DNA of 29,871 bases, taken from a virus. Of the stretch, positions 21,526-29,425 are shown piece after piece. Numbering within the stretch: position 1 is the first letter of the stretch; every line of letters begins with the position of its first letter. The notes below the pieces were generated by a model. That model did no database searches. It saw only the letters and a program-made list of their open reading frames with translations, and was not told the origin of the DNA. The stretch lies in the IMG/VR virus record IMGVR_UViG_3300042397_002194, positions 1 through 29,871 of that record. One strand, 5' to 3'. Both the position numbers and the translations under genes were made by a program.

Positions 21526-23865
21526 TCACTGAGGTGACGATCTAATGGGGTTACCACTACTGTCAGTCCAGACAGTTCCGTCACTACTTGTAACCGGTGC
21601 TCCCTTAAGTTGTATTAAGAAACATTCGTAAAATCCTCGCTTTTTGGCCTTTATGTTTGCTACATTATTTGCGCCCACTGCCCTCATTGCTGCTTCAAAG
21701 TATCCAGGATCAGTAGGAGGAACTTTGCATCTACGTTGCATATATCTAACACTTACTTCAGCTGCTATAGTAGGGTCATTTAACAACTTAGGATTATTAA
21801 TTAAATCGTGTCCTGTTAGATCTTTGTATACCTGATAATTTCCTCGTCCAGTTATTTGGATATAACCTCGACCAATAAATTTCTCTCCATCCCCTGGTTC
21901 TGTATTACCCAGTCCTTTACCTTTGGCTGTTTGATAGCCGTAAATAAATTCAGGAAATTTTCCTCCAGGATTGCCTGCCCATTGTTGAGCCAATGCCCTG
22001 TCTCCTTTAAACACTCCAGGAAATACTTCTAGTAATCTATCAGCAGTATAGTTAAAGTTTTCTTCAACTGTTTTCCATCTTGTTTCACCTCCTGCAATTC
22101 CTAGAAGTGCAGCAACCTGATTTGGATGGTTATGGCCTAATTTGGCACAGGCCGCTTTGATAGCAGCGATTCCTTGTTGGCTTGCTGGATTTTTTAAATC
22201 TTTAGCATATTGAGGATCGCATGTTCCGGGAACCGATTGTGGCGGATTAGCGGGCGGAGTAACCTTGGGCGGACTAGGCCTAGTGTTAGGTGGGGCAGGA
22301 ATTGGCTCAACTGGCCGAGGACTGCTTGGTATACCCGCCGCTGGTCGTGCCTGTGCCTCATTGTCAGTCGATGCGGGAGTAAATTGTTGTGGGTTAATAT
22401 TTTCATGCTGGTCCCACGGTTCGTGTGTAGGAACACGTTGCATGATACTTGATATCGGGTCAGCTTTATAAAATTTTCCGTTTTCCCAACCTTGAGTTTT
22501 TTTCCTATTAGGTAATGAATATAAAGGACGGTCGGGCGCAGGTTCTGCTACGCTAGCAGTAGCTGCTGATTCTGCTGCTGGTCCGTTCATATGTATTTGC
22601 GTAGCCGATTCGTAATAATTTCCAGCAGCTCCTACATGAAAATCTTTTCCAGTACTTTGTCGCATATTACCTTCAGAGGCAAGATCCATAGATCCATTTG
22701 AAGACATAATAAGATAACTACCAGTTAATACTTCGTGACCTTCATTAATTGTTAATTTAGAAGTTCCTCCAATAATTTCGTTTTTTGTTTTAGAAACTGA
22801 AATTCTAGACTCACCGTCAACAGTTAAAAAATGAAAGCCTCCAACATTAGTTTCCATGTTGTTAACTGAACGAAGATTAATATTACGACCAGCTTCTAAA
22901 TTAATATCTCTATCTGCTCTAAAGTTAAAATCTTGTTCTGTATGAATACTAACAGAGTCTTGTGCATAGATATCTAACTTGCCATTACTAGTCATCTCAA
23001 TCCAAGCAGTTCCTTTACTATTAGCGATATAAATTAAATCATGACTATTATGCAACAAAATTTGATGCCCTGTTCTTGTTCTTATCCTTACTAATTCGTT
23101 TTCACCGTTCTTATCACCATCGTCCATAACAAATTGCGTTCCGCCTAGCCTAGACACTGGTTTAGTTCGTACACTGTCGTAGCCAACATATCCTTTTTTT
23201 CCGTTAGGATCTAAAGGGCCGGGAGTAGATATACCAAATACCATACTAGGTATTTCTCGCCTTGCTGAACTAGATGTTACTCCCCTAACAGTGTCAGTTA
23301 ATAGTCCTTGTGCCAACAATCTATCTGCAAAAGGATGTATAGGTTTTGTATACTTGTCAGGGGTAGGGTTAGAAAGATCTCTACCTTTCTTTAAAAATTC
23401 ACCGACAGGAACATTACGGGTTCCATATTTTATTTGTTGTTCAGCAGTCATTGCAACAGTTTGGCTTGCTCCAATCCCAGGTACCATATGATTTTGAAAT
23501 GTCGATGGAATACACCCTATCCAATACCCGGAGTTAGATTCTGCATTAACAAACATACACATAACTGTGGTGCCTATATCAGGAGGAACAAACCACATGC
23601 CGTAACTTTTTTGTACATCGTTAAAATCTGCAGAATTAGTTCCTTCATTACGGATATCTGTAACTCCATAAAAAGGACTCATGTATCGAACTATGAAAGT
23701 CTCATTTTGTAAATTAAATTCTCCTTGAGAAGATTTTATTAAAGATACTTCTAATCCTCCCATATAAGTAGGATCTAAATAATTTCTAACAATTCCTAAC
23801 CAAGGACCGGCGTGCGGTAATAAAAATGATTGTGATTGTCTGCTGGATCTACTTTGAATAGTCAT
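21526..23865 (-). CDS. 5: Central spike / cell-puncturing protein gp5 with C-terminal GH19 domain (779 aa)
   Basis: The membrane-puncturing needle of the tail. Residues about 17-130 form a gp5-type OB fold (GPWLGIVRNYLDPTYMGGLEV, MWFVPPDIGTTVMCMF, GYWIGCIP). About 240-425 is a strand-repeat needle region, shared with gp5 and VgrG, with a repeated two-strand rhythm (GTAWIEMTSNGKLDIYAQ, DRDINLEAGRNINLRS). About 430-545 is a Pro/Ala-rich linker. About 548-755 is a GH19 chitinase-like muralytic domain: GGETRWKTVEENFNY with E594 the likely catalytic acid and E601/E602 in the second conserved acidic site, and the family signature FIGRGYIQITGRGNYQ at 663-678. T4 gp5 instead carries a GH24 lysozyme between OB fold and needle. 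The start overlaps the hub gene stop (ATGA, 23862-23865), which fits the 1:1 gp27-gp5 complex known in T4. Confidence 0.93.
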   Translation of the reverse strand: MTIQSRSSRQSQSFLLPHAGPWLGIVRNYLDPTYMGGLEVSLIKSSQGEFNLQNETFIVRYMSPFYGVTDIRNEGTNSADFNDVQKSYGMWFVPPDIGTTVMCMFVNAESNSGYWIGCIPSTFQNHMVPGIGASQTVAMTAEQQIKYGTRNVPVGEFLKKGRDLSNPTPDKYTKPIHPFADRLLAQGLLTDTVRGVTSSSARREIPSMVFGISTPGPLDPNGKKGYVGYDSVRTKPVSRLGGTQFVMDDGDKNGENELVRIRTRTGHQILLHNSHDLIYIANSKGTAWIEMTSNGKLDIYAQDSVSIHTEQDFNFRADRDINLEAGRNINLRSVNNMETNVGGFHFLTVDGESRISVSKTKNEIIGGTSKLTINEGHEVLTGSYLIMSSNGSMDLASEGNMRQSTGKDFHVGAAGNYYESATQIHMNGPAAESAATASVAEPAPDRPLYSLPNRKKTQGWENGKFYKADPISSIMQRVPTHEPWDQHENINPQQFTPASTDNEAQARPAAGIPSSPRPVEPIPAPPNTRPSPPKVTPPANPPQSVPGTCDPQYAKDLKNPASQQGIAAIKAACAKLGHNHPNQVAALLGIAGGETRWKTVEENFNYTADRLLEVFPGVFKGDRALAQQWAGNPGGKFPEFIYGYQTAKGKGLGNTEPGDGEKFIGRGYIQITGRGNYQVYKDLTGHDLINNPKLLNDPTIAAEVSVRYMQRRCKVPPTDPGYFEAAMRAVGANNVANIKAKKRGFYECFLIQLKGAPVTSSDGTVWTDSSGNPIRSSPQ

Positions 23866-26800
23866 AGTTCTTCTTCAATAGGCGGTAAGCCTAACCTTCT
23901 TCGTATTATAGGATCAGTACCTGTATATGTTGGTGCATTAGGATCATTCAGACTATTTACAGCATTGTTCATATACTTTTCTAAAGGACTGGCAACAGAT
24001 GCGGAAATACTGCCAAATTTAGATGTTACACTTTTTCCTAAATTTTTAAGTTGTGTAACTCCTGAATCTGGATTCCCTAACATCTTTTGAGCTGAAGAAA
24101 TTTGACTTTCAAAAGATCCTGCAATGCCAGCTGCGCCTGTTAATCCTGCAGGAAGATTGCTACCGAATCCCACAGTTTTAGAAATATTATTTTGAATAGA
24201 CATTATTTTGCTTGCCGCAGAGTCTGCAACTGTTTTTCCAAAAGCACCGACAGATTCTAAAGGTGCTTTAATTGTTCCCGGAATTGACAACTTTCCAAAA
24301 ATTGCAGCGTTTCTTAGAGCCTGGTCAACTGGTATTCCTTTTTCAAGAGCGTCTTCTATTACTCGAGCCCTTTCTTCAGAAGGCAAAGAGTCAGATTTTA
24401 CTGAAAAAGGTAAATCAGGAATAGGTGCTTTTGTTATCGGAGGGATTGCAGGAATATTTTTTAAAGCATCTTTACCAATATTTGCAAAAATAATTCCCTG
24501 TCGTTTGACCATATCGAGATTTACATTGGTTGGTAATTCTTTAGCAACTTCTTGCAATTGATCAATAACTTTGCTGTCAAGTTTTCCTGTAAGTCCAGAT
24601 AATTGTGCTGTATCAATTCCCAATTTAGATGCAAGGGCGCTAGGTCCTTCCTCAAAATTTTTCAAGTTAACTCCAAAAATTGCAGAATTTCTCAGAGCTT
24701 GGTCGGGCGAGATTCCTTTATCAATAGCATCTTGAATAATTGCAGATCTCTGTAAAGGCGTTAATCTATCAGCGCCGGCTGATGTAATATTTGAAATTTT
24801 TCCTTGTATGTTGTTCATTAATCCTGCAGAGTCTATTGATTTAACTGTATCAATAGAATTCGATACTGCTGCTACTGCACTTTTTGCAAATGCTCCTGCA
24901 GACGATACTGCATCGCCTACAATTTTTGATGTTGCATTTCCTACATCAGTTAATATACTAGATACATTTTGTGCATCCATTGTTTTAACTAAATTATTTA
25001 CATTTCCCGGAACCAATGATGTTAATTGATTTCCTATCTGTGTCAGTGCGGCTGCTCCAGATAGCGGACTTCCTAATAAAGATGATAACGCTCCTGCATT
25101 AACAGGGATTCCCTTAGTCAACGGATTTATCCCGGTTAGTGCATCGCCAATTTGTAACCCAGAAGCAATGTTGCTTGTTTGATTTAATAAATTCAAACCG
25201 GGACCTAATGCACCAGTAACTGTTTTAAGATTTATGTTACCTCCTTCTAATAAATTAGCAAACTGTCCCGGTAACCCTACAGACGGAAGCCCTTTATCGA
25301 GCCATTTTACTAATGCAACTTCGTTAGGCTGTACTCCAGCTCGTGCAACATCAGCTGGTGCTTTATCTACAATTTGTTGTTCTCCAGCTTTAGGATCTTG
25401 AGTATATTGTGTATCTTTTGCTTTTGGATCTAATTTAGAATTATCATTTATTTGACCGTTATACCTCATAAGATCTAATTTTTGTTTGAAAGCACCGTCT
25501 CTAAATGTACTATTACATTTTAACACTTGATAGGCTCCGCTAAAAGGCACAGCAGTTTTACTAAAAATTGCAAGTCCAGTAGTCTCATCAATGTCGACAG
25601 GATTTCTAAAATTAATACGAATTACAACTGGTCCGTTGTTAAAATTTGCTTCACCGGTTTCAGTTATAGCATAGTCTTTTAATTCTGGTAAAAAATTACC
25701 CATGCCACCAGTTGATAGATAGAACGGATCCCCTAAAATTTCTATTTCGCCAGTGAGCATGTTTACACTTTCTAAAATTGCTTTGTGAGCTGTATAAGCA
25801 ATTTGATAATAGGGATTTTGTTGAATGGGCTGGCCTCGGCCATTAGTAGATCCTGCTGATGACGACGGCATAGTTGGAGGCCTATCGTTTTGATCTTTAG
25901 GAGCTTCTCTAGCAGCATTAGTCTGATGCCTGACTACTTGATCATTAGATGCTCCTGCGGCTTGTGCAGTGTCAGATGCATCATTATTTGACAATTTAGG
26001 ATTAGCTGCCTGAAAAAATAAATTGTTAAAGTTAAGTCTAAAATTTAATACGTCAATATTTTGACCTGTATAAAGATAATTGTAGATTCTTTTAATATAA
26101 TTTTTCATGCTGTCTGCATTAAAATTAGTATTTTGTTGTCCAGGTAGTTTAGAATAATGGACTTTATACGGACAAATTATATATTGATATGTAAATGTCT
26201 GTACATTAAATGTAGTGTCCATAGGACCAGGTATTGTGTTGATCATTATTTGAAAATAATCAATCATTCCGTCGCCTTTTTTAGCTTCTTCGATATTTTT
26301 TAAAACATGTTGTTCAAAATATAAACTGTCACGAATTACTGCTTCTATAATTTCATGAATGTTAGAATCTTTTGCAAACTGAATTTGATTTTTATCTGGA
26401 TAATACCGTTGTTGAGCATCTTCTTTTTTTGTTGGTTGGGGAGCGGGATTATTAGTTGACCCTTGTCGACTTAATCTTGCCGCTTCTGCTCTGTCATACG
26501 ACCCGTCGTCAGTGCCAGCTTGTTTAGTTTCAACAACTTCTTCTATAGGAGGAAATTTATAAACAACATTTGATCTTAATTTTTCGTTAATTTTTGCTTG
26601 AGAAATTGGTGTATCAACTGTTTCAACTTTCAAACTTTCGCCCGACTTAGGAAGAGCTGGAAAGTACACTTCATACGTGTCAAATATTTTTGCACCTTCT
26701 GCAGATTTTTCTTTAGCAGCACGTTCTTTAGTGCTTCTATTAATTCCTTCAAACAGACTGTCTATAACTTGTTTTACAGTATCTCCACTAAATGAGATGT

Positions 26801-27602
26801 CTGAAAAAATCTGATTAGGAGTAGCGAATCCGGCTTCGTTATACGGAACAGCAGAAACTCGATATTTTGTACCTGTTTCTGTTATTTCCATTTCTGTCCC
26901 GGTTAGTTTTAAAGGAAAAAATCGAGTTGCATTAATTAGTTTAGTTTCAGAAACTGGTCCGCTAATGTCGTCAGGATACCCTAAAAAATCTAAACGGATA
27001 ACGTAACAGGCATTTAAATATCCTGTCCAACCGGCTGCAAGAGCCGAAACATGTAACGCTTCGATAAACCCATTTGCACTCATAGGTTCATAAATTTCAA
27101 ATTTAATCTTTGTTGCAATTGCAGGACCTGTTTGTTTATTAGGAGACAACAAAGTTTCAACTTCAAGACCATCAATAAAAATATCAAAACGTCCTGGACT
27201 AATTTTATTAAATTCTTCCACAATCTCTTTAGCGCCGTAGTCTTCTTTAACTCCTACTAATATTTTTTCTGAACCTATAAATCGACCTTCTTCTTCAATA
27301 TTTCTATCTTCAAATATATCAATTTTTTTTGAAGTAATATCAGCAGAAATTGCACCAGACCCTTTGCCTTTAGACGCTGCAATTACGTATTTTAATTTTT
27401 TTTCTCTGTAAGAGTTAGGTTTTTTTAAATTTTCAGGAGTTAATGCTGCAAGAGTAATATTATAAGTAACATTCCTATAATTGTTTAATACATTTTCTTT
27501 TTCTCCCGGCACCTTTAAAGACGACGGACTGCGAAATGAATCTGATAGAGATTCTTTTTTTGCTTCTTGAGAAGATACTTCGGCTGTTCCTGCATCAATC
27601 AT
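23862..27602 (-). CDS. Probable baseplate hub protein (gp27 position, 1246 aa)
   Basis: Large two-part protein. Residues 1 to about 760 look like a structured, strand-rich region with RFDIFIDGLEVETLLSP and FEIYEPMSANGFIEAL at about 150-190, RFFPLKLTGTEMEITETGT at about 225, and a middle block with IIEAVIRDSLYFEQHVL at about 425. The region from about 380 to 410 is polar and Gln-rich. The C-terminal half (about 760-1246) is low in charge, rich in Ala, Gly, Leu and Ser, and alternates short helices with Gly/Pro turns. It contains two near-copies of a 30-residue unit (DKGISPDQALRNSAIFG at about 958 and EKGIPVDQALRNAAIFG at about 1086). The tight ATGA overlap with the spike gene and the gap of one base to the LysM-type wedge gene suggest a hub or hub-associated protein. 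I do not recognise a named T4 counterpart; gp27- or gp29-like are possibilities. An AGGA precedes the ATG by 8 nt. Confidence 0.6.
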   Translation of the reverse strand: MIDAGTAEVSSQEAKKESLSDSFRSPSSLKVPGEKENVLNNYRNVTYNITLAALTPENLKKPNSYREKKLKYVIAASKGKGSGAISADITSKKIDIFEDRNIEEEGRFIGSEKILVGVKEDYGAKEIVEEFNKISPGRFDIFIDGLEVETLLSPNKQTGPAIATKIKFEIYEPMSANGFIEALHVSALAAGWTGYLNACYVIRLDFLGYPDDISGPVSETKLINATRFFPLKLTGTEMEITETGTKYRVSAVPYNEAGFATPNQIFSDISFSGDTVKQVIDSLFEGINRSTKERAAKEKSAEGAKIFDTYEVYFPALPKSGESLKVETVDTPISQAKINEKLRSNVVYKFPPIEEVVETKQAGTDDGSYDRAEAARLSRQGSTNNPAPQPTKKEDAQQRYYPDKNQIQFAKDSNIHEIIEAVIRDSLYFEQHVLKNIEEAKKGDGMIDYFQIMINTIPGPMDTTFNVQTFTYQYIICPYKVHYSKLPGQQNTNFNADSMKNYIKRIYNYLYTGQNIDVLNFRLNFNNLFFQAANPKLSNNDASDTAQAAGASNDQVVRHQTNAAREAPKDQNDRPPTMPSSSAGSTNGRGQPIQQNPYYQIAYTAHKAILESVNMLTGEIEILGDPFYLSTGGMGNFLPELKDYAITETGEANFNNGPVVIRINFRNPVDIDETTGLAIFSKTAVPFSGAYQVLKCNSTFRDGAFKQKLDLMRYNGQINDNSKLDPKAKDTQYTQDPKAGEQQIVDKAPADVARAGVQPNEVALVKWLDKGLPSVGLPGQFANLLEGGNINLKTVTGALGPGLNLLNQTSNIASGLQIGDALTGINPLTKGIPVNAGALSSLLGSPLSGAAALTQIGNQLTSLVPGNVNNLVKTMDAQNVSSILTDVGNATSKIVGDAVSSAGAFAKSAVAAVSNSIDTVKSIDSAGLMNNIQGKISNITSAGADRLTPLQRSAIIQDAIDKGISPDQALRNSAIFGVNLKNFEEGPSALASKLGIDTAQLSGLTGKLDSKVIDQLQEVAKELPTNVNLDMVKRQGIIFANIGKDALKNIPAIPPITKAPIPDLPFSVKSDSLPSEERARVIEDALEKGIPVDQALRNAAIFGKLSIPGTIKAPLESVGAFGKTVADSAASKIMSIQNNISKTVGFGSNLPAGLTGAAGIAGSFESQISSAQKMLGNPDSGVTQLKNLGKSVTSKFGSISASVASPLEKYMNNAVNSLNDPNAPTYTGTDPIIRRRLGLPPIEEEL
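24294..24380 (-). repeat. Helical repeat copy 2 in the hub protein gene
   Basis: Encodes the second copy of an approximately 30-residue unit: RARVIEDALEKGIPVDQALRNAAIFG read as two short segments (RARVIEDALEKG and IPVDQALRNAAIFG). The DNA is also alike (for example aaaaattgcag, tttctt, gagc-tggtc) but with many synonymous differences, so the duplication is not recent. Confidence 0.85.
24673..24760 (-). repeat. Helical repeat copy 1 in the hub protein gene
   Basis: First copy of the unit, RSAIIQDAIDKG followed by ISPDQALRNSAIFG, about 128 residues before the second copy. Both copies are preceded by LTPLQ or LPSEE and are followed by non-repetitive spacer sequence. Confidence 0.85.
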
Positions 27603-27603
27603 T

Positions 27604-27900
27604 TTAAATTCCTAAAATTGCATTTATAGTTGATAATTTAGGCAAATAAATTCGCTGGCCTGGGATCATATCAAACACTGGATCTTTAATAATGTCTTTA
27701 TTTCTAACAGCAAATACCCACCATAAATTTACATCATTGTATAAATCATAAGCAAGTAGATCAGGCCTATTAGAATACTGTTGTGTTACTGTAAACAAAA
27801 TATCATCAGTTTGATTTGGAAGATCTCTTAACACTAGGAGATCAAGATAAGAGCCGTTAATACTTGTATTATAGTAAGGGCTTGTTTTTTCGTACATCAT
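27604..27900 (-). CDS. 53: LysM-like baseplate wedge protein, gp53 type (98 aa)
   Basis: Small protein whose second half carries the LysM-like pattern of T4 gp53 and related tail proteins: a segment YSNRPDLLAYDLYNDVNLWW, then VFAVRNKDIIKDPVFDMIPG, then the strand RIYLPKL. The pairing 'RPDLLAY.LY.....WW.....N.D.I.DP.....G..IYLP' is characteristic. T4 gp53 (about 196 aa) helps tie wedges together around the hub; this version is half that length and keeps only the core domain. The ATG overlaps the stop of the upstream gene (ATGA at 27897-27900) and AAGGA lies 5 nt before it. A second in-frame ATG follows immediately (MM), so the exact start may be either. It precedes the hub gene by one base. 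The gp53 name is by domain, not by full-length match. Confidence 0.78.
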   Translation of the reverse strand: MMYEKTSPYYNTSINGSYLDLLVLRDLPNQTDDILFTVTQQYSNRPDLLAYDLYNDVNLWWVFAVRNKDIIKDPVFDMIPGQRIYLPKLSTINAILGI

Positions 27901-29318
27901 AGATATCCTTTTCCTCTTAATTTTCCGCCAAGCCAGCCATCAACAGAATAATCTTGAAGTTCTTTTCTACTGTACATTACATTTAAAGAAATGTTAATAG
28001 TTGAAACTATAGGAACTAATGTGTTCTTGTATTCACCTTTAATTGCAATATAATCAACAGAATCTGATAGGTCAAATTTAAAAGATGCAATTGCTACAGG
28101 AACATTTCTTAACATGTAATCACCGTAGCCTTCTAATCTACAGACTGGTGGAGGACTTCCTGCATTAGGATCATTGCCGCCCCATCGCATCTTTGTTAAT
28201 GATCTAAGCAAATGAATTACCCCTAACCAAATTTTACCTTCTTCTTCATTCTGTACGGTAAATTTGCCAGAAATGCTAATTTGTCCTACTTGACTGCTTT
28301 TAAAATAATATTGTGTATAATTGCTATGCATTGGACTAACTGAACCATACACTGCTTGGTTATCATAACTGATAGTAGGAGTATAAGGAAATAATATGCC
28401 TCCTAAGTCTTTGAGAATGCCTGAAGGCCCCGCAGCAGGGCCTATCAAATATGCAGAGGGAACACGAATCATAACTCTAAGATCTTTTGATTCTTCCCAA
28501 TCAGCTGTTGCTCTGGTTATCAGTTTTCCTCTTTCTGCGCCCAAAGGAACTCCGCTTCTACTTTGTCTAGTATCTTGTTCATTTGCAGGGTCAAGAAATG
28601 CTTTTCCTTCCATCTCAGCCACCCTTGCATATTCAGCATCGTCTGCTGCTTGAAGAGCCTCGTCTCCGCTGTCTGGAACATTAGTAGGGTTGTTGTATTT
28701 TTCTTCTGTTTCAGCATCGCTTTTTGAATCATTAATTAATTCAGGGTCTGATATTTTAATTGTTGCAGTAGGCTCATTAGCATCTTCGATAATTTCGTTG
28801 TCGCGAGCTTCTTTTTCTTCTAGTCTACTAACTTCTTCGTAGGTGTTTTTATCTGCTTCAAATGTGTTTTCTGCCCGTTGTTGTTCTGACAATGCAGCAT
28901 TATACCCATCTTTAGTAGCTTCTACTTGTGTTTTGGCATTTTCAGCATCTGCAATTAATTGCTCTTTTTGAGCGGCTAACTCTGCAATACGAGCTTCGTT
29001 CCTAGCACGTTGTTCTGGAGATATATCTTCTCTAGCATTTTGCCTTTGTAGGAAATTTGTAGTTGTTTCATTTTGAAATACTTTCCCGTCAGCCTGAGTT
29101 TGAAGATCGACAGACTTTACATAAGTATCATTGGCTTTTCGAGTAATATCTCGTTGCTCTTTAACTGATTCTTGTGAAGTAGATGCAACCGACTTAGTAT
29201 AAGCGGTGCCTGTTTTCATTTCTGCAGTGGTAGGAAGACCGGCTGCTTTGTTCCAAGCATCAAATTCTTCTTGGGTGACTTCTAATAATTCACCGCTCGG
29301 TAGCGTTCTCCATGGCAT
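27897..29318 (-). CDS. Baseplate/tail-tube-associated structural protein with coiled coil (473 aa)
   Basis: First gene of the leftward cluster. The N-terminus (MPWRTLPSGELLEVTQEEF) leads into a polar, helix-forming section; residues about 90-180 are strongly charged heptad-like sequence (ARNEARIAELAAQKEQLIAD, EQQRAENTFEADKNTYEEV), probably a coiled coil. A disordered acidic stretch follows (about 180-260). The C-terminal domain (about 275-473) is compact: RVPSAYLIGP, GGILFPYTPTISYDNQAVYG, a segment LGVIHLLRSLTKMRWGGNDP, SPPPVCRLEGYGDYM, SFKFDLSDSVDYI and a VSTINISLNVMYSR strand. I have met this type of domain in large-phage baseplate or tail-tube proteins at the start of baseplate operons; a gp48/gp54-like cap or tube-initiator role is a guess from position. 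The SD AGGGG lies 9 nt before the ATG. Confidence 0.65.
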   Translation of the reverse strand: MPWRTLPSGELLEVTQEEFDAWNKAAGLPTTAEMKTGTAYTKSVASTSQESVKEQRDITRKANDTYVKSVDLQTQADGKVFQNETTTNFLQRQNAREDISPEQRARNEARIAELAAQKEQLIADAENAKTQVEATKDGYNAALSEQQRAENTFEADKNTYEEVSRLEEKEARDNEIIEDANEPTATIKISDPELINDSKSDAETEEKYNNPTNVPDSGDEALQAADDAEYARVAEMEGKAFLDPANEQDTRQSRSGVPLGAERGKLITRATADWEESKDLRVMIRVPSAYLIGPAAGPSGILKDLGGILFPYTPTISYDNQAVYGSVSPMHSNYTQYYFKSSQVGQISISGKFTVQNEEEGKIWLGVIHLLRSLTKMRWGGNDPNAGSPPPVCRLEGYGDYMLRNVPVAIASFKFDLSDSVDYIAIKGEYKNTLVPIVSTINISLNVMYSRKELQDYSVDGWLGGKLRGKGYL

Positions 29319-29339
29319 TGTATTTTTCCCCTATACCAT

Positions 29340-29347
29340 TATTTACC
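29340..29347 (-). promoter_or_regulatory. Candidate late promoter for the leftward structural operon
   Basis: On the minus strand this reads GGTAAATA, six of eight matches to the T4 late octamer, 21 nt before the ATG at 29318 and just upstream of AGGGG. The spacing resembles that of the other two candidates (19 and 23 nt), which is the main argument for it. Confidence 0.3.
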
Positions 29348-29372
29348 CATAAATAAATCACGCTTAAAATGG

Positions 29373-29402
29373 TTGACACCAGTGTTGTAAAAGTGCTACA
29401 CT
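29373..29402 (+). promoter_or_regulatory. Sigma70-like promoter with extended -10, driving the plus-strand gene
   Basis: A perfect -35 TTGACA (29373-29378) is followed after 18 nt by TACACT (29397-29402), four of six matches to TATAAT, with TG one base upstream (TGcTACACT), an extended -10. The promoter sits within the 107-nt divergent gap, 23 nt before the ATG at 29426. A late-like octamer CATAAATA also lies upstream on this strand at 29348-29355. Confidence 0.6.
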
Positions 29403-29425
29403 ATTCAAAAGGAGACAATCAATAG

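Noticed and set aside
22194-22471. Several overlapping open frames on both strands near the gp5 linker
   Set aside because: They coincide with the Pro/Ala-rich linker of gp5, where biased codons keep other frames open. Their predicted proteins are low-complexity and lack starts with ribosome sites.
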